The position numbers were made by a program, and so were the translations under genes. A stretch of DNA of 40,227 nucleotides from Elainella sp. Prado103 (GTDB taxonomy: Bacteria; Cyanobacteriota; Cyanobacteriia; Elainellales; Elainellaceae), in NCBI GenBank assembly GCA_025454395.1, contig JALOOM010000042.1, positions 1-40,227 on the forward strand, read 5' to 3'. Position 1 is the first letter of the stretch. The number at the start of each line of letters is the position of its first letter. This document shows, one piece after another, positions 33,343 to 40,227 of the stretch. Under the pieces are notes generated by a model. That model made no database searches. It was not told the origin of the DNA and saw only the letters and a program-made list of their open reading frames with translations.

Positions 33343-36300
33343 ATGTCGGCATCAAAGATCGCCACAGCCGCCAAATCTACAACTCATTTAGCAAGCTGGA
33401 AAGCCGATCAGTCTCAATCGGAGGCAGTCAATCCAGCCGTTTCTAGGCGGACATCGTCAGTTGAACCCGCAGCACTAGCTGAGCCGGTTCCAGATTGGCA
33501 ATCGCTGGAAAACCAGAGCGGTCATCCAGCCGGAAAGCTGCCGGTATCCGCGTGGATTACCCATGTTGCTCCCGATCATGCTGCCGAATGGCTAGCCAGT
33601 GGGGTAGATCCCGAAATCATTGCCCTGAATGTTGAAACACTGACCGATACCGCGATCGAGCCTACAACCGATCGCCTCTTTCCGATCGCAGAGCGACTTA
33701 ACTGGTCAATTAACCGCTTTGGTGTCAAAACTCGCCCCGCACTGCGAGGTTGGTGGGTGAGTGGTCGCGACCCCTTCACAGGACAGAGAATGGATTGGGG
33801 CCGGTTTAAACCGGATATCGCAACCCCGATTCTGGATTACAAACAGCAAAAGTTCGCGAAATACCTCAGTCCCCGTTTGGGGCCAGGGTCTAGTCGTTTA
33901 GTGCTCTTAGATGTGCCAGTTCAGATTTGGCAACGGGTGGCTCAGCGTTATCAGACATCAGTTCCAGAGGATCAAACCCTAGGCTTCTGGGAGTGGGTCA
34001 AACAAAATCAGATTCCGATCGTGCTAACAGAAGGTGAGAAAAAGGCAGGCTGTTTACTGACATTGGGGTATGCAGCAATCGCTTTACCGGGAGTTTTTAC
34101 CGGATATCGCAGGCAGACAGGACAGTTGATTCCTGATTTAGCGATTTTCGCTACACCCGATCGCCCAGTTTATATCTGTTTTGATTTTGAGACTCGTCCA
34201 AAAACCCGCCAGCAAATTCAGTTGGCTACTACTCGATTAGGACAGTTATTAGATCGATCCGGATGTAACGTCCAGGTGATTACATTACCTGGAAGCGAGA
34301 AGGGAGTCGATGACTTTGTCATGGCACAAGGGGCAGCAGCCTTCCATCAGCAATATCAACGATCTACCCGTTGGATAGATTGGCAGGTTCAACAGCAATG
34401 GGGGATTAGCTTTCCGATCGCCCGATCGCTCAATCAGCCCTATTTAGCAGATTTAACCTATCCAGAGACAGGCATTGTTGGGATCAAAAGCCCGAAGGGA
34501 ACTGGCAAAACAACTGCACTTCAGCCTCTAATCCAGCAGGCGATCCAAACCGAACGCCCCGTTTTGGTGATTACCCATCGCGTTCAACTCGGACGCGCAA
34601 TTTGTAGCCACTTAGGATTGACTTGGATTGAAGCACTCCAACATCCGCCTTCTCAACCGTTCAATTCCGATTCGTTAGGGGACACACAAGCCCTGTTAGG
34701 GTACGGATTATGTGTTGATTCACTCCACCCTCTCTCCCAGGCTCGGTTTAACCCCCAACTTTGGCAAGGAGCGATCGTCATTATTGATGAAGTTGAGCAA
34801 GTCCTCTGGCATGTTCTCAATTCATCCACTTGCTATGAACATCGCGTCAAAATTCTTGAAACCCTTCGAGAATTAATTCAAACAATTACTGCCAGCGGCG
34901 GCTTACTGATTCTTCAAGATGCCGATCTATCCGACCTCAGCCTCAATTACTTCCTCAGCCTGACAGAAGAACCAATCCTGCCGTGGATTGTGGTCAATCA
35001 ATGGCAGCCTCCGCAATATCCAGTCTGGTTTTACGACACACCGAACCCGACTCCCTTACTTGACCAGCTTCTGGAGATCGCCGAAACAGGAGCTGTTTTT
35101 ATCAGCATGGATTCACAGAAAGTACAGGGGCGCTGGAGTTCTAGAAACCTAGAGTCTTTTTTAAGCAAGCGACTTCCCCATAAACAAATTTTGCGGATTG
35201 ATTCTGAAACCGTCACCGATCCCAATCATGCAGCCTATCAAATTGCCGATCGGCTCAATCAAGCAATAGCCCAGTATGACATCGTACTGGCCACCCCTAC
35301 AATCGGTACAGGGGTAAGCATTGATTTGCCCAATCATTTTCAAGCCGTATTTGGCATCTTTCAAGGGGTAATTCCCGATCCAGAAGTAAGGCAAGCCTTA
35401 GCCCGTATTCGCAGTCCCATTCCCCGATTTGTTTGGGCAGCTCGGTTCGGTAATCGCAAAATTGGCAATGGCAGTTGTCATTATCAGGAGATTGTTACAT
35501 CCACTTTGCAATCAGTGAAATACAACATCAATTTGTTGAAGATGATCGATTTTGATCTCGATCAATCCACTGATCCAATTACCCTCAGAACCTGGGCCAA
35601 AATGGCAGCCAGGGTAAATTATTCACTCTGGAACTTCCGACAGCAGTTAGCTCAAACCCTGCAATTAGAAGGACATGAACTGGAAACACTCACAGCCGAT
35701 CGCCCTTCTTCCAAAGTAGAAAAGATATTGACGGAGTTAACAACCGTACAGCAAGAAAATCGGCTACAAGATGCCATAGCCATTGTTACAGCAACTGAAA
35801 TTCCGAGTGATGAATACGAGACATTGAAAGATCGACAGACTAAAACTTGGAAAGAACGCTGTGCGATCCAGAAATATGAACTTCAGAAGCGCTATAGTAT
35901 CCCCCTCACATCAGAGATTAAATTAAAGGATGACGATGGTTGGTTTTCCCAATTACGCCTCCACTATTATCTCACTCATCCTATCGATCTCGTTCATCGA
36001 CGCGACCGGAAAGAATGGCAAAACCACCTGGAACGCGGCGAGGGTAAGGTCATTCTACATGACATTCGATTTTTTACTGCCCAAGTAGAAGCTTTAAAGA
36101 GCTTAGGCATTTCAGCACTGCTAGATCCCAATCGAGAGATCCGTGCGACCGATCCAGATGTTGTCCAGATTGCCCAACATTGCATTCGTTACCAGCGCGA
36201 CATCAAAACTGTATTGAATCTAACCCTATCTGAGAAAATGACCCCGATCGCGATGATCCAGTCCCTGCTCAGCAAATTGGGGTTAAAACTAACCTGTATC

Positions 36301-36639
36301 CGACGTGATCAAGCTAGCAATGGTAAACGAGGAGGATTACGAGTCTACCAATACCAACCCCCTCAAGATCAACGAGCAGAAATCTTTGCCAGTTGGCAAG
36401 CGCGTGATCAAGAGGTTTTCGGGCTAGACACTAGCGACAGGACACCAAACAATGATCCACCCCCAGATATAGAGAGATCTATTCAATCAACCGATGGATT
36501 AAACGATGGATCAAACCGATCGTCCATCAAGGGTGTTTCCCAGCATCCTTCGCCGCCAATTCAACACCACTCATCCGTATGCTTCCACCAACGCGATCGA
36601 TGGGCGGATCAATTATCAGAACGATGGACAGATCAATGA
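33343..36639 (+). CDS. DUF3854 primase/helicase-type plasmid replication protein (CyRepA-like)
   Basis: A 1098-aa protein. Residues about 200-335 form a DUF3854 TOPRIM-like domain with VLTEGEKKAGCLLTLGY, ALPGV, YICFDFETR and KGVDDFVMAQG. A helicase domain follows, with Walker A SPKGTGKTTA (about 382-392), VLVITHRVQLGRA, Walker B VIIDEVEQ (about 478-485), a motif-V-like TPTIGTGVSID (about 650) and the arginine motif RQALARIRSP. The TOPRIM-plus-helicase layout is that of the DUF3854 replication proteins (CyRepA) of large cyanobacterial plasmids. The iterons and GATTACA boxes directly upstream fit an initiator acting on its own origin. The last 250 residues are unclassified, ending in a His/Ser/Pro-rich tail. 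ATG 33343 is the first in-frame start after the repeats. Whether it still fires replication here is unknown. Confidence 0.82.
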   Translation: MSASKIATAAKSTTHLASWKADQSQSEAVNPAVSRRTSSVEPAALAEPVPDWQSLENQSGHPAGKLPVSAWITHVAPDHAAEWLASGVDPEIIALNVETLTDTAIEPTTDRLFPIAERLNWSINRFGVKTRPALRGWWVSGRDPFTGQRMDWGRFKPDIATPILDYKQQKFAKYLSPRLGPGSSRLVLLDVPVQIWQRVAQRYQTSVPEDQTLGFWEWVKQNQIPIVLTEGEKKAGCLLTLGYAAIALPGVFTGYRRQTGQLIPDLAIFATPDRPVYICFDFETRPKTRQQIQLATTRLGQLLDRSGCNVQVITLPGSEKGVDDFVMAQGAAAFHQQYQRSTRWIDWQVQQQWGISFPIARSLNQPYLADLTYPETGIVGIKSPKGTGKTTALQPLIQQAIQTERPVLVITHRVQLGRAICSHLGLTWIEALQHPPSQPFNSDSLGDTQALLGYGLCVDSLHPLSQARFNPQLWQGAIVIIDEVEQVLWHVLNSSTCYEHRVKILETLRELIQTITASGGLLILQDADLSDLSLNYFLSLTEEPILPWIVVNQWQPPQYPVWFYDTPNPTPLLDQLLEIAETGAVFISMDSQKVQGRWSSRNLESFLSKRLPHKQILRIDSETVTDPNHAAYQIADRLNQAIAQYDIVLATPTIGTGVSIDLPNHFQAVFGIFQGVIPDPEVRQALARIRSPIPRFVWAARFGNRKIGNGSCHYQEIVTSTLQSVKYNINLLKMIDFDLDQSTDPITLRTWAKMAARVNYSLWNFRQQLAQTLQLEGHELETLTADRPSSKVEKILTELTTVQQENRLQDAIAIVTATEIPSDEYETLKDRQTKTWKERCAIQKYELQKRYSIPLTSEIKLKDDDGWFSQLRLHYYLTHPIDLVHRRDRKEWQNHLERGEGKVILHDIRFFTAQVEALKSLGISALLDPNREIRATDPDVVQIAQHCIRYQRDIKTVLNLTLSEKMTPIAMIQSLLSKLGLKLTCIRRDQASNGKRGGLRVYQYQPPQDQRAEIFASWQARDQEVFGLDTSDRTPNNDPPPDIERSIQSTDGLNDGSNRSSIKGVSQHPSPPIQHHSSVCFHQRDRWADQLSERWTDQ

Positions 36640-36795
36640 CCAAAACAGAACAGCCAAGAAAATGAGATGGAGAGATCTAACTGCAAATTAGGGGACACAA
36701 AAAGCAGCTTATCAACGGGGTAAATGTACCCTAACCCAGCAATAAGCCTGCTATCTTCACCACACTTTCCACTCTCTTTTCCATCACGTAAGTCT

Positions 36796-37155
36796 ATGCC
36801 AACCTACTTACAAACCCTAGCTGTTCAGGCTGTCCATTTATCACCAAAAGAACGACTAGAGTTAATCGCGATCTTGGAAGCTTTAAACCAGGCTGAGCAA
36901 GATTTAATTCCCCCTTCAGCTCAGTCAAATTCTTCCCAAGCAAATTCCTCGGCCACTCAGCTTCAGCGGAAAGTGGCAGCCCTTCAACGGGTAGGAATCA
37001 GAGGTGGGAAAGGTAGCTTCGAAGATAAATATATTCGGGGTTATGGCCCCTATCGATATCTGAGATATTGGTATGGCAAAACCCACAAAAGTATTTATTT
37101 AGGTAAGGTCAGTTCTCATTTGGAAAAACAGTTAAAACCTGAAATTGAGCCATAA
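36796..37155 (+). CDS. Small protein with GPYRYLRYW-YLGK motif, downstream of replication gene
   Basis: A 119-aa protein. The N-terminal half (MPTYLQTLAVQAVHLSPKER then LELIAILEALNQAEQDL) resembles small antitoxin-like helices. The C-terminal half GYGPYRYLRYW, then YGKTHKSIYLGK, resembles the short beta motif seen in DUF6788-type proteins on cyanobacterial plasmids and mobile elements, sometimes near integrases. ATG 36796 (MPTYLQ) is preferred over 36724, which lacks similarity. It follows the replication gene on the same strand with 156 bp between. A role in the replicon is likely from context only. Confidence 0.6.
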   Translation: MPTYLQTLAVQAVHLSPKERLELIAILEALNQAEQDLIPPSAQSNSSQANSSATQLQRKVAALQRVGIRGGKGSFEDKYIRGYGPYRYLRYWYGKTHKSIYLGKVSSHLEKQLKPEIEP

Positions 37156-37268
37156 AGCCAAGATTCAGCTCAGTAATAGAGACTCAATCAAAGGTTGTAA
37201 TCATTAAGTGACTTCCCGCAATGAAGAATTCGACAAGACATTAATACTTTCCCTCATACCAATTAAAA

Positions 37269-37336
37269 GCATAACGTTGCCCATCACCCGCCACAGCTAA
37301 CCTCTCGGCGGTCAGTGTGCATGGGCGTTGTTAGCT
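37269..37336 (-). other. attC-like recombination site A
   Basis: On the minus strand it begins AGCTAAC and ends GTTATGC, the RYYYAAC...GTTRRRY end pattern of integron attC sites. Between lie two unequal complementary arms: GCCCAT and CCGCC pair with GGCGG and ATGGGC, leaving extra bases on one arm. It sits just after the stop codon of the PrsW gene, in the orientation expected for the 3' end of a cassette. No integrase gene is in the window. Confidence 0.55.
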
Positions 37337-37462
37337 GGCATCTGCCTTCTATAAAGTAAGGATCGATCGATACTGATTAAAGTCTGTGGGTGCTGGGTTT
37401 TGCGCCTCAACCCAAACGACTAACTTTGGGGGGGGCGATTTAATGCCACGATCGCTTCTTCC

Positions 37463-38698
37463 CTATGCTCGCAGGTGACCTAAAACCTCTCGCCAGGAAG
37501 CGACCAACGTGTCTTTGTCCAGGGATTGTCCCATTTGTTTGACGCGCCATTTACGAAAGGCAAGCTCGTTTTGGGCCCGAACGATCGCGGCTGAGGTGCG
37601 GCGATCTGTGCCATCAATGCGGCGAGTACGGAAAATGCGATCGCCCTTCACGGCTTCATACTCTTCCGGCGTAATCACCGATTCCTGTTCATCAGCAAGT
37701 TGTTCTCGAATCACAGTCCGCTCCCAGATGCCGCTCTGCCAGAGCATCACGCCCACAATCAGGAAAAACGGGAAATAACTCACCAGTTTTATGGCGCTGT
37801 GCTGTACCCACTGATTCAGGAAAGGTGCCACCAAAGCTGGGGTGGCGGTCGCGGGTGTATCAGCCACAGGTTGTCCCGTCTGAAAGTAGATGACCAGTGC
37901 GATCGTCAACCCAACCATATTGTTGAGGAAATGAGCCGCAAACCCCAGCAGCCAACCTCCGATCGGAGCCGCAACGCGCAACCAGCGGCGGGTCGTTTGA
38001 CAAGCTAACCCCAATCCCATGCCAAACATTCCTGTAAACAGGGGATGACCCGCGAAACCGAGAACCGCAAGGCGATCGGCGATTTGGTAATACAGCGGAA
38101 TGTCTCCAGTTTCGATCAATGCTTTGGTGATGTAAAACGGCGTTTCCTGGAAATTAAAGCCGATGCCAACCAATGCTCCATAAATGAAGCCGTCGCGCAC
38201 ATTATCAAACTCACTACGGAATAGCCAGAACAACAGCAAAACCCCCAGCCCTTTGGCGGTTTCCTCCACCAGTGGCCCGGCAATTGGGGCGGTCAGCAGC
38301 ATCACGGCATCTTCGCCCAAAACGTCTTTGATCTCGGGGTGAAGCACTACAAAATCACCTACACTCTTGAAAAAAATACCGTTAACAGGAAACGCAATTC
38401 CGGAGGCAATCAGCGCTCCCCACAGAAAGGCAATCACATAAAGCCAGCGGGATTCTGGTTCCCGTCGATCCAGAAACCATAGGATGGCAAGGGGGCACAG
38501 CGTCACCAGAAGTGTGCCAAGCAAGCCCATGATGTAAACCTGGATAGCCGCTGGGGAAAGGGTTGAAAAGTAGACACGGAATAACGAAAACGTACTGGCC
38601 AGTACCAGCACCACCAGAACGATGATGGCAAAGATCGCATTTTTGGGACGACTCAACGGTGAGCCATAGAGAACACGGGCGGAATCAGTTAGCGACAT
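37463..38698 (-). CDS. PrsW family intramembrane metalloprotease
   Basis: A 411-aa multi-pass membrane protein. The family motifs are VEETAKGL (EExxK), FNFQETPFY, GHPLFTGMFG and AAHFLNNMVGL, which together bind the catalytic metal inside the membrane. About nine hydrophobic helices can be counted from residue 20 to 320, with a charged cytoplasmic tail of some 80 residues (SVITPEEYEAVKGDR). In Bacillus PrsW cleaves an anti-sigma factor; the target here is unknown. It is transcribed after the CPBP protease gene with 82 bp between, suggesting a two-gene unit, and is closed downstream by the attC-like site A. Confidence 0.9.
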   Translation of the reverse strand: MSLTDSARVLYGSPLSRPKNAIFAIIVLVVLVLASTFSLFRVYFSTLSPAAIQVYIMGLLGTLLVTLCPLAILWFLDRREPESRWLYVIAFLWGALIASGIAFPVNGIFFKSVGDFVVLHPEIKDVLGEDAVMLLTAPIAGPLVEETAKGLGVLLLFWLFRSEFDNVRDGFIYGALVGIGFNFQETPFYITKALIETGDIPLYYQIADRLAVLGFAGHPLFTGMFGMGLGLACQTTRRWLRVAAPIGGWLLGFAAHFLNNMVGLTIALVIYFQTGQPVADTPATATPALVAPFLNQWVQHSAIKLVSYFPFFLIVGVMLWQSGIWERTVIREQLADEQESVITPEEYEAVKGDRIFRTRRIDGTDRRTSAAIVRAQNELAFRKWRVKQMGQSLDKDTLVASWREVLGHLRA

Positions 38699-38780
38699 GG
38701 GGCACCTTAAGATTCAAAATGGCAGGCATGACTCAGACTCAAACACAGGGTTGACCTCGACAAGGTATCGTTGGAGCCCC

Positions 38781-39680
38781 CTACCGGACTCCAACTCCGG
38801 CTTTGTGCTTCCAGGACGGTGGCACGATCTTGCCGCGCCGCACCGCCAGAATCAGCACGACCACACTGAACGCAATACTCACCAGCATAGCGATTAGCGA
38901 TCCTTCCAATCCGGCGTTGCCGCCAGTCAGCCATTCCGGACCTGTGACAGTAGTCTTAAGCAGACCCGCCGCCTCATTGCCAGAAACGTTAATAGAGTAA
39001 ACCTTGCCCATCGTGTAGTTCCATGCCATGTGGAGACCAATGCTCATCCACAGGCGGCGGGTGAGCATATAGGGTACAGCTAGCATCGGGCCGAACACGA
39101 GGACGATCGCCGCGACTCCTAAAAACGTCTCGCCTTCGTTCGACAGGTGTATGAGTCCGAACCCCAAAGACGAGAGCACCAGTGCCAACCAGCCGCCGAA
39201 CATCCCCTCAAAGATGCGAAACATCACGCCACGAAACACCAACTCCTCGCCGACGGGTGTTGAGAACGTCCCCCCTGTTATCGCCACTAAGGTCTGCCAA
39301 CTATTGATCCCCTCCATGCGGTAGAGACCGAGGGCCATTGCAATCAATATGCAGATGGTGACTAAGCCAAAGCCTAGCAACAGGCCGATGCCCAGTTCAC
39401 GACCCAGGTGGGGCAGGGCCAATTCGCTGGCCAATCGGCGTTCTACGAAATGGGCATAGCTCAAATACACGAGTAGCAGGTTCCCGATGACGAATGCCCC
39501 CGTGAAAATGCCTGATGCGAAAAACAGAGGGTAGCCCAGTCCTGATGGAAACGTAAGTATGTAAGTGTTGCCTGACCACTGCACGTATAACAGGAGGTTG
39601 TAGAGCACCAAAATGCTGACAAACGGGTTGCGCAGGATGCGCAGTAACAGGTGGATTTTTGAATCGGTTCGGGTATCCAT
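38781..39680 (-). CDS. CPBP family (CAAX/Abi-type) intramembrane protease
   Basis: A 299-aa membrane protein with about eight hydrophobic helices. The catalytic signatures are GEELVFRGVMFR (EExxxR), FGLIHLSNEG (FxxxH) and LHMAWNYTMG (HxxxN/B). The family includes prenyl-protein Rce1-type proteases and bacteriocin self-immunity proteins; the substrate is unknown here. It lies in the same direction as the PrsW gene and between two attC-like sites, so both proteases may have arrived as cassettes. Base composition around it (CGCCGCG-rich, few gatcg words in the coding part) seems different from its left neighbours. Confidence 0.9.
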   Translation of the reverse strand: MDTRTDSKIHLLLRILRNPFVSILVLYNLLLYVQWSGNTYILTFPSGLGYPLFFASGIFTGAFVIGNLLLVYLSYAHFVERRLASELALPHLGRELGIGLLLGFGLVTICILIAMALGLYRMEGINSWQTLVAITGGTFSTPVGEELVFRGVMFRIFEGMFGGWLALVLSSLGFGLIHLSNEGETFLGVAAIVLVFGPMLAVPYMLTRRLWMSIGLHMAWNYTMGKVYSINVSGNEAAGLLKTTVTGPEWLTGGNAGLEGSLIAMLVSIAFSVVVLILAVRRGKIVPPSWKHKAGVGVR

Positions 39681-39843
39681 TAATAATTTCAGTTAAAACG
39701 TTTACTAATTCAGGTCATCGGCTAATTTTACTTTTATTTGGAAATGCGTCCCACTACAATTGCTGGAGCATGCGCTGACCGCTCTGCAACTTCGCCTCAC
39801 CGATCGCTTCCTGGGTACTTTCGCAATCACCGATCGCCCTTTG

Positions 39844-39955
39844 CCACCGCCTCACCGACAACATTCTGAGTGTTTTCACTACTGTAGATAACCCTCAAAC
39901 CACCGCCTCAACAGACCATTTTCTGAGTGCTTTCGGGTTGATAGATAACCTCAAA
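39844..39955. repeat. Two 56-bp degenerate direct repeats, plus a third diverged copy
   Basis: Copies start CCACCGCCTCA at 39844 and 39900 and share TTCTGAGTG, TTTTC or CTTTCG, and TAGATAACC. A looser copy begins at about 39793 (CGCCTCACCGATCGCTTC). The GTAGATAACC element recurs inside attC-like site B. This occupies the 300 bp between the CPBP gene and site B, in which no gene is seen. Confidence 0.7.
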
Positions 39956-39983
39956 AGACGAGTGCAAAGACTCGATGCGAAGC

Positions 39984-40070
39984 CAGCTAACGGTAAAGTT
40001 ATGCGGTGGTAGATAACCTCGAACTCTCACCGATAACCTCTGTACCGTCCGCACCAGCGCAGTGTTAGCC
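39984..40070 (-). other. attC-like recombination site B
   Basis: Ends are the inverted pair GCTAAC/GTTAGC (39986-39991 and 40064-40069). Internally TGCGGTGGT faces ACCAGCGCA, and GATAACC repeats lie in the loop. On the minus strand the order GCTAACACTGCGCTGG ... CACCGCATAAC ... CGTTAGC matches the general attC layout. The stop codon of the minus-strand gene tail (40065-40067) lies inside the GCTAAC end, typical of cassette genes. Confidence 0.5.
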
Positions 40071-40166
40071 GTTGCCATTACGTTCGATCTCACGCTCAAT
40101 AATCTCTTTGACAACCTCAGGCAGTTCCTTAGACTTGTTGCGGAATAGGGGATAATCAAGAGAACT
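40065..40166 (-). pseudogene. C-terminal tail of an interrupted gene ending in attC-like site B
   Basis: The frame reads SSLDYPLFRNKSKELPEVV then KEIIEREIERNGNG and stops within the site. The coherent, charged helix looks like a real protein end, but the frame is closed upstream by TGA at 40167-40169, close to the presumed left end of an insertion sequence. I do not recognise the family. Confidence 0.4.
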
Positions 40167-40185
40167 TCATCGAGTTTGAGACTGC

Positions 40186-40227
40186 ATGATCAACCTCTAT
40201 CGTGCCTTGAATAACGAGCGTCTGCTG
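40186..40227 (+). CDS. Start of a transposase gene (IS5-like), cut by window edge
   Basis: Fourteen codons are present: MINLYRALNNERLL. This resembles the N-terminus of DDE transposases common in cyanobacterial insertion sequences (pattern ...NERLLRALTG). Too little is visible to assign a family. The element's left end should lie between about 40140 and 40186, which would explain why the minus-strand gene tail is broken there. Confidence 0.45.
   Translation, partial: MINLYRALNNERLL

Noticed and set aside
36506-36691. 61-codon frame overlapping the end of the replication gene
   Set aside because: Almost wholly inside the replication gene in another frame; low-complexity and repeat-like.
39908-40159. 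83-codon minus-strand frame through the repeats and attC-like site B
   Set aside because: It runs through palindromic and repeated non-coding sequence; the other minus frame, with its stop in the site, is more coherent.

Overview
The window is cyanobacterial. GCGATCGC/gatcg (HIP1-type) words recur on both strands, and the gene content fits: a desA-type acyl-lipid desaturase, a cry-DASH cryptochrome, a GUN4 domain, Uma2 nucleases, and a CyRepA-like DUF3854 replication protein. Gene families suggest a filamentous, Leptolyngbya-like organism, but the genus cannot be fixed from sequence alone. No rRNA, tRNA or CRISPR array was seen.

Region 1 (1-11.4 kb) reads as a defence and gene-scrap island. 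A PvuII-type restriction-modification system sits between two Uma2 gene ends. The controller (HTH) and endonuclease are fused in one protein, and the convergent N4-cytosine methyltransferase is a close M.PvuII relative. Three copies of one 17-bp palindromic operator lie in front of the two genes, two before controller-endonuclease and one before methyltransferase. By eye no CAGCTG (the PvuII site) occurs anywhere in the 40 kb. Next come an orphan MNT-type nucleotidyltransferase antitoxin, an orphan RelB/ParD-like antitoxin, a membrane-anchored NACHT NTPase ending in a GUN4 domain, a Uma2 remnant, and a 1465-residue SF1 (UvrD-like) helicase.

Region 2 (11.5-23.4 kb) is an NHLP/NHLM-type peptide export cluster, transcribed leftward: two double-glycine precursor peptides, a two-domain cyclic-nucleotide-binding-like protein, an HlyD-type adaptor, a C39 peptidase-ABC transporter and a second ABC transporter. 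No modifying enzyme is visible. Two TPR proteins diverge to the right.

Region 3 (23.4-32.6 kb) is mostly housekeeping. It holds a cobalamin riboswitch in front of a DUF1636 protein and CobW, a GT28 glycosyltransferase, a GH1 beta-glycosidase, desA, a basic AT-hook-type protein and cry-DASH.

Region 4 (32.5-37.2 kb) looks like a plasmid replicon embedded in the contig. A 0.8-kb non-coding stretch holds six TCTAGA-headed iterons at 23-bp spacing and twelve GATTACA boxes. It is followed by a DUF3854-helicase (CyRepA-like) protein and a small protein gene.

Region 5 (37.2 kb to the end) has two membrane proteases, PrsW and CPBP/CAAX-type, flanked by two attC-like palindromic sites with GCTAAC/GTTAGC ends, as in an integron-like cassette array. 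At the right edge a gene tail whose stop lies in the second site appears to be interrupted by the start of a transposase gene.
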